DNA from: Hofstenia miamia
Lineage: Eukaryota; Xenacoelomorpha; Acoela
Reading direction: 5' to 3'
Assembly (NCBI GenBank): GCA_004352715.1
Contig: SCFE01000045.1
Location: 1,914,235 to 1,978,234 of the forward strand
DNA: 64,000 nt
Under the pieces are notes generated by a model. The model searched no databases. It was not told the DNA's origin and saw nothing but the letters and a program-made list of their open reading frames with translations. Position numbers and translations under genes: made by a program. Positions 39,101-51,800 of this stretch are shown one piece after another (within the stretch, counting starts at the first letter, position 1; each line of letters begins with the position of its first letter).

Positions 39101-40966
39101 TGTTTTTGATATTTGATGTATATTACTAGTTTCCTTTTGGTTTGGCCTAGGCCCAAGGATAAAGGCTTTATCTATCACTAGTGCTTTTGATTGTCCCAAA
39201 AAATCTTCTTCCAATTAGCCAGTCAGAATTTGCAGTGATTACTTAAGCAATTCTAATGAACATTTTTAAAGAAAAATGCTCGGCAATAGTAGCGCGGAAT
39301 AGTAGCGTACTCTATTTGAATTAGTGAGTTATAATGTATATTGGGGTAGGGCTTCCTGTTATTTAATTAAATTTTTTTCTTTGCTCCTTAAATACGCTGA
39401 TTAAGTGTGCTTTATTTAATTAAGAATTTTCTCTTTACTATATTTATCCCTTTAAAATGTTTAATCTCTTCCCTTTCTTTATAATTTTCGATTTTAAGAT
39501 GAAACCTAAGTCGAAATTAAGTAAAGCGAACGCAATCCTTTTAAATTCATAAAATGGATTTTAATATTTTGAATCGCTGTTTGTTTTTGTTAAAACTAAA
39601 GTAATTCTTTCATAGTGTTTTCGACAATTATTTTTATACAAAGAATGTGCACATCGGTAAACTCAAAGTTTGGTCAAGTTTAAACTTTTGCCCAGAATTT
39701 CACACTAAATATTTTTTACAGCGAAGATTTATAAGTCAACACATTAATTCGAAGAATTAATTCGTCTATATGATCATTCTTTTGTCATATATGTCATTCT
39801 ATTGAGAAGATAATACATGGGTTATGAAATATTCATCATTATTTGTTGTTGTGAAATATTGACAAAAGTGGTTTGGGACAAAATAAAATTTTTGTAATTA
39901 AAACTAAATAAGAATGCCATCTCATTTTCAGACGTCCAATATGGGATTTTAAGGAAATTTAATGATTATCATTATGCTTATTCCTGAGGTGGGAGCTACA
40001 AAAATTCATCAGTTTTTGGTGTGCTGTTATGCTCTAAGATAATTGGCACTTTACTTCGATTTCATCCTAATGTCATCTAGAAGGATCTAGTCTAGATTGA
40101 CTAATAATAAATTTATAATGAATTGAATCTAATTTGTGAAACTTTTGCAAGATCGTTTTGTTTCCCTTTTGTATGTGTACTAATATTATACTTTGATGAT
40201 TTATTGTGCTTTAGCATTATTGATATTTGAGGTTAGTTATTCATTCTGATCGTCGACATCATAATTGAATTGACCCCTAAATGTCTTAGTTGTAAACGCA
40301 ATTTTGACTCATTTTTAATTTAGTCGCTTCGTCTCTTGGAATGACATTCAGTGATTTGCAACTGGCAGCTCTTCAGCAGAGTGCTTACTGTGGAATGCCA
40401 TATGGTAAATTTTTAATGCAACCTAGCTTTCATTTATGCATATATTACAGTTCCCGCTCTAGCTGCTATCGCTGCCCACGGAGCATTTCATGGTGGTTCC
40501 GGCACACAGACGCCATCTACCGCATCTCAGCAGTTAGCTGGAGCACTCTTTATTCAACAACAACCACAGCACAACACTGCAGTAATGCAAGCACTGATAG
40601 CCCAGCAACAGGCGTTAGCTAGTACCTCACAGAGGGAGGGTAAGACTACTTCAGCCGTGGACTCTTTTGTGTTCTCCCTGCCTGCTTTCGTTAGGAAAGG
40701 TGACTACCCTAGCACATCCCCTTTGCATGAATCACTCTTTGGCACGCAATTTGCATGCTTATGCACCGTAAGTACACCCTTATTTACAACAGCAACTTTA
40801 AATTGATGCAGGAGAACTGCCATTAAGTTCTGCTGATTTTATTGTGAAACCGTCTTCATTTATACAAAATGATCATGCCTTGTCAGTAATCACTAAAATC
40901 AAATCAAAATTTGTGAGGTAATGGAACAGTAAGTAAGCTTAAATTATTAAATTGAAGCCCACAATA

Positions 40967-40998
<32 letters not shown>

Positions 40999-42554
40999 GT
41001 AGAGGAAAAAATTCTTTTTAACAATACATTATTTTTGGAAATTGGTTAATGTGATTTGCAAATACTAAATATACTATTAATGTTTGTTTTTGTGTGTAAA
41101 CATTTTATCTGTTCTGTCCTTATTAGATACAAAAGTTGGGCTTATTTGCATCTTTTGACTCATCAATGTTAAATATTAAATAGCTTATAAAATAAAAATG
41201 TGGTTTTCTAATAAACTCTATTTGTTTCAAGTATTTTTGCCCTTACTATATATCCGGGGAAAATAGCAGAAAATCTAAATTTTTGAAAAATTTAACTTGG
41301 TATCAAAATCAAACATATGTTAGGCCATATCAGTAACAATGCATTTTGTTTTTTATGTAGTCAAATGTATAGATTGTTCCAAAAAAATTTGTTTTTTGTT
41401 TTTTTCAAGAAAGAATTTTATCCTAACTATTATTTGCAGTTAAGAATATAGCGATATTAAAAACATAAATAAAGTTTGGATTTTCAACATCGTTGGAATC
41501 ATATGGTGTCCTCATGGCTACAACACTTCAATTTCAGTACTTTTGTAAGAGTGTAATATGCAAAGGTTTTGAAAATACCAGTGCAGGGAGGCATGGGATT
41601 GTGCTCAATAGTTTTCTTGGCACTCATTTCATTTTCTTCCTACATAAGGTTCTGGGAATTCACAACCAGATTTTCTCCCAGCCATTTTCATCGTAATTTT
41701 CCTCTTTATACTGCTTTAAGAATTGCTGCACCCTTCTTCCAATCACAAACTCTTTACCCTAGTTATTTACACATAAATTCCGAATTTCTTTTTCCAAAAA
41801 TTCATTCTTGAATGTTATAATATTGGATACATAAACTTGGAGGACTCTCTATTTTTTCATGAATACAATATTTTATTAATATAATTTACAATTTTTTATC
41901 TTCATTTTTTCGAGAGAATAATAAATGAATCTTTTTTGATGACTCTATATTTTATGTTATGTTTTACCGGATAAATTTCTGAACGGTTGTGGAGTATATA
42001 GTTTTTAAGCCTTCAAACCTTTTATTGGCTGGGTGAAAAAAAAAAGTATTTATATATAANNNNNNNNNNNNNNNNNNNNNNNNNNNNNNNNNNNNNNNNN
42101 NNNNNNNNNNNNNNNNNNNNNNNNNNNNNNNNNNNNNNNNNNNNNNNNNNNNNNNNNNNNNNNNNNNNNNNNNNNNNNNNNNNNNNNNNNNNNNNNNNNN
42201 NNNNNNNNNNNNNNNNNNNNNNNNNNNNNNNNNNNNNNNNNNNNNNNNNNNNNNNNNNNNNNNNNNNNNNNNNNNNNNNNNNNNNNNNNNNNNNNNNNNN
42301 NNNNNNNNNNNNNNNNNNNNNNNNNNNNNNNNNNNNNNNNNNNNNNNNNNNNNNNNNNNNNNNNNNNNNNNNNNNNNNNNNNNNNNNNNNNNNNNNNNNN
42401 NNNNNNNNNNNNNNNNNNNNNNNNNNNNNNNNNNNNNNNNNNNNNNNNNNNNNNNAAATGCGTACATATAGGGGGTTTTGCACAAGACGGAAAATATAAA
42501 TTCTAATTTTGTACAACCCGCCTTATATATATATATATATATATATGTGTATAT

Positions 42555-42591
<37 letters not shown>

Positions 42592-45500
42592 GCATAATTA
42601 TGTCTTTATTACCCACAGTTTTATTGTCTCTAAGCAAAATTAATTACTTTTTTGCTGATAAGGTATTTTATGCATGAGTTAAAATGTAATGTATTCTGTT
42701 ACCAGCCCTATATTACTGCATTTGCATGGTGCATGTATATTTGCATGAAACATTTTCAATATTCGTTAAAATCCTCAATTATGTTAGACCCTTTGGTAGA
42801 ATTCTTCATTTCGTTTTCTTTTTCTTATTTTTAATATTGATAGATTGAATTCCCAAATATCTAGTCTTTGAAAATGATAAATCTATCAACATTCAAAGTA
42901 GAGATTTCGTAATGCTTTGAGTCGTGATAGCATGTGGTTTGTAATAATTACTTTAGTTAAACTCATTGTCCCGCAATATTTATAACTGCACCACCGTGCT
43001 TCCCCTCTATGCACTAGATAGCATTTTGTTTTGCACGTTTTCATATGACTTTATTATCTTTGATAGATTTGCTTATCATTATTAGTAAAATTTACATAAC
43101 ATGAAATTCATATCAAATATATCAAACAGGGTTCATTTAGTTTACTTCTTAAATTTTATAAATGACATCTAAGCGGCACAGGTTTTGTTAACAGTGCGTA
43201 TTGATAGCAGGAGCGTATCACGAATTTTATATGGGGGAAGAGATCCAAATGCTTTTAAAAAGTATCATTCATGCTTATATTTTTTGAATGCATTCAGCAT
43301 ATTCATTTGCAAGCAAACTTTCCATTCTTGTTTACTCTACGTATTTTAAATTAATTAATGGATAGTCACCACTCATATGACATTTGAGCTCCCCGTTCAT
43401 GCATTCTCCGAAATTTAAACGAAACCCTTTCAATAAGAACATGTTAAAATCATTTTAAACTAATAAGTCTATTAGATTCCATAGCAGATCAAAAGGGGTT
43501 CTGCACTAAACAAAAATCGTTCATTGGTCTAAGGAGTCAAAAATTTATGACATCTGTTGTATGTAGTATGATGAAATTCTCTGCACCATGTGTCTAAAAA
43601 ATCAGCGTGTACAGCACTTATATGAATGTAATTATGGCTACATATGCACATTATATGAAGTAACTTCAAATTGAAATTTATTGATTATTCATATTCTAAT
43701 ATTTTCTAATTAGGTTTATGCTAATACAATTTATTGGTATTCATTCATGTTTGATGTATCAAGTAGTTGGCCGAAAATTACAAATTTTATTTCACTGTTA
43801 AACTTTACTTACAATTGCTTTAAGGTTTTTTTATTGATTATATCATAGGAGTCACGTTTAGATTGATTAAATGATTAACGGATTAGGAACTAATTCAATT
43901 TTATTTTATTGAGAATTCATATGGTAAAGTTAGACATTGCTATCTAATATGTTATTACCATAAAATATCTCATCCGCTGAACTTTGTACTAACTCATAGC
44001 GTACATTAATGTATTATTTCTCCTCCCAAAACTTTTCAAAAATACTTTTAGGACCTGATGGTTGTAATTTATTTATTTACCATCTTCCCCAGGAATGTAC
44101 AGATACCGATTTGATGCAAATGTTCTTACCTTTTGGAACAGTCATCAGTGCTAAAGTTTTTATTGATCGTGCCACCAATCAGAGTAAATGCTTCGGTATG
44201 TTTTCACTGTTATATTTTTAATAAAGTTTAATAAAGTTGCACTTCTCTCAGCTGGAGTAATGGGAATCTACTTTATTAAGCAATTTATTTTATTTCCCAA
44301 TTAAAAATAGATCGAATTTTAGCAGTTAATTGCTATTAATTCCCGCGCATTTTACTTAATTGATTGTTTTTTTTAACAGATTTCATTTTATTTTCATTCT
44401 GTAATTTCTTCGCTTAAAGAGAACGCATAATTTGGCTGCACTTTCATTGCGTACACTTTTGCGGTTTGAAACCTTTTCAATTTGATTAAATTCGAATGTC
44501 GATGTGATATTTGGATTATTTTTTTAAATTCTTTCACGCAATTTCATATGCATATTTGCATTTGATCATTTTGTTTCGTTCTGCATTATCTTATGTAGAA
44601 AAATATTCAGCAAATTCTATTTTAATCGGAACTAGAGATATATTTTAAATGTTGACGTTGTTATTCCTTTTAGTTAAACTATTATAATTTATGAAAAAAA
44701 AGGGAGGTTTTTTTAATGCTCCCGGTAGATCAACAGTCATTTCGAAATTCCATTTAACTAAAGATTTAAAAACCTATATAATGTTTTCTTTTTTTGTACT
44801 TATTTCATCGACTTATTTACTATATATATGAGATTTTTATTTTTTTAAAGTACCTGCCTAAAATCTACTTCAATTTTAAAAGTTAGAAACCCGTGAGTAA
44901 TTTAAAAGAGATGTTCAACTTGATTTTGTCTGGCTGTGGAAAGGAGGTTTTACAAAATTTGTAGTACTGTCCATTAGATTTGCAACACTTGCTTGGTAAT
45001 GCATTGGTATCATTTATTATTTAAATGAATTTCCTGCGCATGTAGCTCATCTATCAGGTTGTCGAGTGAGTCGAGAGGATATGAATTTGGATAAATTCTT
45101 GTCAAATATTTTAATGAATTCTCTTGGAAATTGAAAGCAAAGTCAAGTTTATAACTTTCTCCTCACGCTTAAATAACACATTTTCGCTTGCTCTGATCGT
45201 CGACAGGCGGCCCCGATGTTTCACTAATTTTCTTCTCCTATTAATTCCTCGACATTCGCATTAAGACGTGATGCTATGTCCTTGGATTCGTTATATGATG
45301 TCCTAAAAAATTGCACACATTTCTTATTTTAGTTTTAGTATTACCATTATGCCAAACCTTAAAATACTTTTAATTCAAGGACAATATTCTGCTTTCTTTG
45401 AAGCCTATGAAAGATTGAGCTTTTTTATGCTCTGATAAAATTCAAGGCCATTTCGTAGTAGGGCTTTGCAGTTTAGTAAAAATATTAGTTGCATCTAGGT

Positions 45501-46978
45501 GAAAGTGATCAGAGTTTAATGCATCATTGAGGGGATTTCAAATTTGAGTTCGTATACATATTTCAACTTCAACGTATTTGGAATGAATTTTTTCCATCAT
45601 TGGAAGATTTTAATATCCTTCTGTTCTATTTACTTTTCCAAATTTTCCTCATTATCTATTTAAAATTTTGAAATATTTATTATAAACGAGTTTCGAGGTG
45701 CTTTTCAACTCGAAATGCAATGCATTAAACTCCAAGGTATGAATATTCAAGGTAGAATGCGTCTAGTTTCCTATTAATCTTACAGGCTATTGCTATTTGT
45801 TTTCACATCTCAGCATTTTTCAGAAATAGAAATTGAGGATGTATAAGAACAATGGCGGAACTACGAAATTGAATAGTTTATTTCAAACCAGGAAAGATCA
45901 ATAGGCTAAATTTTTAAAGTTAGGTTAGAATTGGTAAATAATTACCTCAATTTTCATAGCAGTAAACGGCTTATGACCGCTAAATATTTAACAAAATCTA
46001 AGGAAGTGAATATATATAATCATTTCCGATTTAATATGTAAGTATTACTTCCTTAGTAAGTACTTCACTAAGTATATCAGTGATAGAGTCTTCATTTACA
46101 TCTGTAATGCTCTGAATATCTGTAGACACGTAAAAAACCTCAAATTTATATTAAAGCTTACAACGCTATTAATACTAGTACTTGTGTCTGTCACAAATAT
46201 TGAAAAGTACAATAACATTTGATAAATTATTTCTCATATAGAAATCTAAATTAGCTGGCCCAAAGTAACTCATCAGTTTATTCAATGGAATTTTCAAACT
46301 AGTTTAAGGCAACAATTTATGGATTGCAAACCGTAATTTTCCGTATTTAACAGTGACCCCTAAAAATCCCCTAATTTTTTATGCAAAAACCTTCATTGAA
46401 GTTGGTTTACTAATAGCATTGTCTTCAATATGTAATGGAAAACTCAACATTTTGTCTATATTGATAGCAAATTCACTTTCTGCAGAAAGCATTAGAGATT
46501 ATTCTACCACAATGAATACTCGTGTAAGTGCATTAAGAAGCGGCACTGAATCCCAATTTTCCGCAAAAAACTTTTAAGACTGGCAGCCAATCATTGTTTC
46601 CTTATTTATTTAGTCCAATAAATGAACTTTCTGATAGATTGTCAATGAATTGATTAGGGATAAAATGATGATTCAGCAGGACAGCACATTTTACCGCAAA
46701 AGTGTGTATGCAACAATGTGCAATAGTCCTAATTTGAATGTTGAGTGCCAAATTAGGAAAACATAACTTCCAACAACCCTCATTAAACCAACTATTTGAA
46801 GCTGTAAGGAATGAATTCTACACTATTCCTGATGCCACAATGATAGAAACTTACAGTTCCATGTCCTGTCAATATTGGGTCGTTTGACTCATTTATAGTG
46901 GTCATTGTAACTCCTCAAAGTCGAAAATGTTATATAAATTCTTTTTTTTTCAATACTTACAAAAATGTTCTTAACTTC

Positions 46979-47017
<39 letters not shown>

Positions 47018-47117
47018 NNNNNNNNNNNNNNNNNNNNNNNNNNNNNNNNNNNNNNNNNNNNNNNNNNNNNNNNNNNNNNNNNNNNNNNNNNNNNNNNNNN
47101 NNNNNNNNNNNNNNNNN

Positions 47118-47150
<33 letters not shown>

Positions 47151-48829
47151 TCATTGGTCACTTACACAGATCAAATAGTAATTACAAGATTAGAATGATT
47201 ATTATAGATCGTTGTATAGGTTTATAATAATCTACACGCACGAAAAATATTGCTAAGGCAGTTATCATTTATAGACTGTTCACTTTCTACGTTTCTTTAA
47301 AGTACGTTATTCATCTTATACCAAATGATACAAAAAATATATTCTAGTGCTTGGTTTTACCTTAATACTGCTTGCTTGCCGCTGAAGCAAATAATTATTT
47401 TACTCGAAATTTCCGCAAAATTCACACCCTTAAGAATATTGAATCTATAATAATGCAAGCTTTGGACAAAAAATTAATAATAATCATAATTATTTACATA
47501 ATAATGATGGGTAGTTTTGAATGGATTATTTTCAACTGTTATTATTCCAATTTGTTGGAAACTAGGTAAAATTTGTTGAGGTTTTCATATTTAGCTTTGA
47601 CATTAAACATTACGTAATTAAGATATTTAAATCTCATTGAAATAAGCAAGGTAAATGTATTCTTGCACATGAATACCATGTCAAAATTTTTATAAAACAA
47701 CTATGTCATTTTAAATCCAGTTTGGACCATTGAACTGAAAATGTACATAAAAACATTGTTCAATGATATTTTTATGCTACAAGCAACTTTATCCTATCAC
47801 ATTATCTGGAGACTACACGTTTTGGATTCTATCAATGCATGAATTTGATCATGGACAGGATGTTCGTTTCGGCCAGAAAATACTGCGTATCTTGTGAAAA
47901 TAGCAATTTTTAAAATTAATAACATTTTTTAAATTTCAATTGTTATTCACTGCAACGCTCCATCCAAAAGCAATAAAGTTTTATCACATTATACTTTTTG
48001 GAATAATTAAGGTTTGCATATTGACACGTGTCATGCTGATCGTCTGATCACGCAATTTTAGCTAGCTTATGAAATGCCATTACTATTGCTGATACTCTTT
48101 AGACAGTATGGAACTCTCATTAAGGAACTCTATTAAAATTACAATCGTTTTCTATTTACGCGACGCATTGATTGCCCGCTATTTTATTGGGAGTATCTCA
48201 GATGATTGACAAGGATATATCGAGCGCGAATTGGTTAAAAAGTTGAGTTATAAATTAGATGGAAAGTTTGATGAATGTAATTATTTAGCTGTATAAAGAC
48301 ATTTAATTGATTTTCTGGTGAGTAAGTGATAAATTTCACTGACTTTATATTCAATCTTTCCGCAATCAACACATTCCATTAATCAATTGTATAAAACCGG
48401 AATGTCTCTTGAAAGCGAATACTTCTTTTACCTAGTTTCTTACCCCATCGTATAATCTGACAAATTTAGAATCCTGCACAATTTATAACTTTGTTTTAAT
48501 TGTTTTCTCTTTGCCACTATTGAAAGCTGACTTCTTTCTCAGAATTTGCCTCTAGCTTTAAAAGTTGGCAGAAATTTTAATATTGGTTTAGAATCACCAC
48601 CTCTTAGTTAAGTCGTTATAGTTATAGTTATAGTGCTATTTCAACATATTCTATACAACTGAACTTAAAAGTTTATCACACTGTTTCATGCAGCAACAAA
48701 AATTTCTCAATATTCATACATAAACAAATCAGTTTCGTGGTTAGTTAGAATCACTATTACCGCTTGATTTTTTTGAAGTTAACCACGTGATATTATTGTT
48801 TGTGTGAAATTGTGAATTCGTTTTGCTTG

Positions 48830-48860
<31 letters not shown>

Positions 48861-51800
48861 GAGCTGGGGGCTATACATTTTTGGTCCAGGGTCCATATTG
48901 ATTCTATCGCGTGTTAAATTTTTCACTATTAGTCATTGGTACTGTATTCAAATTAAAAATTGTTAATGGAGATATTGCTTAATTATTTTAGTTTACCAAA
49001 TATAATATAACAGCAATATTAACTCAAATTAGTCTCAATTCTGGTTGAAATTGAAAGGTAGGTATCGGTTGCGTACTTGTGCCGTCTACATTTTGTTTTT
49101 TGGTCCGGATGACTGACTACTACATAGCTATGCTGAATGTATTGTAATGTGATGAATTAGCTCATTTGTCAAACTTAGTCTCTCTCTGCCTTATAGCAGA
49201 CCGTTTTCCTCGGGAGCAAAAGCTGAAGCAAAATATAAAATGCAGGTGGCGCAGGAGCTAGAGACAAAGCTTGGTGTTTGTAGAACATTCCAACTCCAAA
49301 GCTTTTTTAAGATGGCATTTTTATTAGTTCATTTTTGTTCCACAAAGCTTTGATGTGACAAAAATTGTAAACAAATTCGCCGAAATTTTTAAAAATTCCC
49401 AAATATTTGTCGAAGCCGGAGCTCGAGCTAAATTTTGATAGGAGTATGACCCGGAACGGGAGTTGGAGCAATTTCATATTTGAGCCTGCTCCTAAATTCT
49501 GATTCATATAAATGCTGAAGTGTGAGTAAATTATTGCCCGAGTCGTATTCGTTTGATTTTAGAGAATTTTGAAGGACTCTATTTAATTTTGCTTCATTTT
49601 TCAGGTTGTCGTAGAAACTCCAATAGCATTAACCATTTAAATTTTCTAATTTGTAGCAATCTATTTTCCAATTTGAAATATTGCAACCGATTGAATTTCT
49701 TGAAGTTTTTTGCTGCTCTTTTATTTAGATTATATTCAAAGAATTCTGAAAATACTAAACCTACAAAATGCAATTTAGAAGCGTGTTTGTTGTCTGAAAG
49801 ACGGGAAACGATATCTTCAAATTACATTCATATTTCGCCAAAATCATTTTCAATTAGTAAATCAAGTCTTTGGAAGGCATTAATTTGTTTCCTATTTTGC
49901 TTTTATTTCTATTTTCCTTGTGCACCGCTAATTGTAAATTATTTGTCCCCTTTAAGAATTGAGGTCTGCGAGAAGTGATGTCGGTCACACTTCCGTAATT
50001 AGTTAATTTAATAGGACATTTTTCCACCATGACTTCGCTTATTGATTTCAAATCTCCATCTCTTTTGTTAATTTGGGCATAGGAAGCTCAAACTGTTTTA
50101 TCTAAATTGTTCGAACATTTTTCCTTCAGTTATTCCGTAGCCTAGACTCGTAGTAACCAAGCTTCCTATCTTCAAACGTTGAATCCCACCACAAAATTTA
50201 AAAGTTCAAATAACAGCATTTTTCTGTTGAAATCATTTTCCGTCAATATATTTAGGAATAGAATAATTTTCAAATGTAANCAGCATTTTTCTGTTGAAAT
50301 CATTTTCCGTTAATATATTTAGAAATATAATAATTTTCAAATATAATAGCCACAGCATATCTGATTATGTAATGTTTTTAAGTTCATTAATAGAATAACA
50401 GTTCAAATGTAAAAAGTGATCAGCTACCATGTTTGACTGNTCAAACGTTGAATCCCACCACAAAATTTAAAAGTTCAAATAACAGCATTTTTCTGTTGAA
50501 ATCATTTTCCGTCAATATATTTAGGAATAGAATAATTTTCAAATGTAATAGCCACAGCATATCTGATTATGTAATGTTTTTAAGTTTATTAATAGAACAA
50601 CAGTTCAAATGTAAAAAGTGATCAGCTACCATGTTTGACTGGATGTTATTGCTATTATACTTATAATATGATAAAAAATTCTGTCCTATTTGACTGTTAT
50701 GTAGCAACAAATTTCAGCTGATACTGCTAAAGAAAACTATTCTAGTTTCTGTCACTTGACTGATGAGAACAATTTTGATACAAATTTTGATACCCAAATT
50801 ATTTTGTCAAGTCGACATCAGAACCTATGCCTCAGTTTTTTTAAAGCCAAACACAACTAGACCAAGATATCGCACAAGTCCAACAGTGTAAAAAATATGT
50901 AGGCTTGTAAATGTATTGCAGAGATGCAGCCAGGTCAATTTTCTTAAAACCGAACTTACCTGATCACTTTTTTGTAAAAAATGCAGTGGGTAACAGAAGA
51001 CTTTTCTCAAATATAAATTTTTGATGTTGATTTTTATAGTCCTACTATGGTTCTACGCAATCATCCAGTCCCATGTGATTTGCAGGTTAAAATCCCATGG
51101 GGCTAAATATTTAATTAGGGTTGGAATTATAAATGAACAAACTGGAACCACTGATTTCAGGACATTACTACTAATTTGTGCTAAAAATGAAATTTTGCTG
51201 ACAAACCACATGGGACCAGAATATTTCGTGGGATTGATATTGAATGGGACTGGGACCAAGAACATTCTGGTCCAACAGAACACTGCATTATACTATGAAA
51301 TATGTCAGTTTTAAAATAAGATTAAATATTTTGACACTATTGAATCCTCTCAGTGTAGTTGTCTTTTATGAAAAATACAAATATGTTTGTTTTCTTCCCA
51401 ATGAAGTGCTATTTGTTTTTTGTGCTCTTAAAATACAGCCTTGAACATTAGAAGAAGAATACCGACATAAAAATGGAAATTTTAAGTAAAAAAAATAATT
51501 GTTACACGAAATATTCAAATTTTTATGTCATCTAGTTTTACTAGTGTTGTGTTTAAAATGCAATAAGTTCAACTTTTTTATGAGCAGGCGACTTCCAGTG
51601 TTCTATAGTATATTTCAAACTAGTGAAATACATATCGTCTGATTCATGCAAACTATGCTAAGGACTTTCTGAAATATTGGATTATGCTTGGTATCTATTA
51701 AATTTTTCTTTTCCAGTGTAGCTTAGCGCTAAGTCAAATATAATAACCAACTTTCATCTGGCGTAATAATAAAACACCCTGAAACCGAATTTTTACAGTT

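Noticed and set aside
40341-40622. 93-codon frame running through exons D and E
   Set aside because: It reads through the 46-bp intron into the wrong frame of exon E. The spliced model explains the sequence better.
46353-46577. 74-codon frame upstream of the Tc1 remnant
   Set aside because: Considered as the transposase middle region but lacks any catalytic-core signature.
49553-49978. 141-codon open frame (+)
   Set aside because: Lies in a CELF intron, composition matches random AT-rich translation, and there is no family match.
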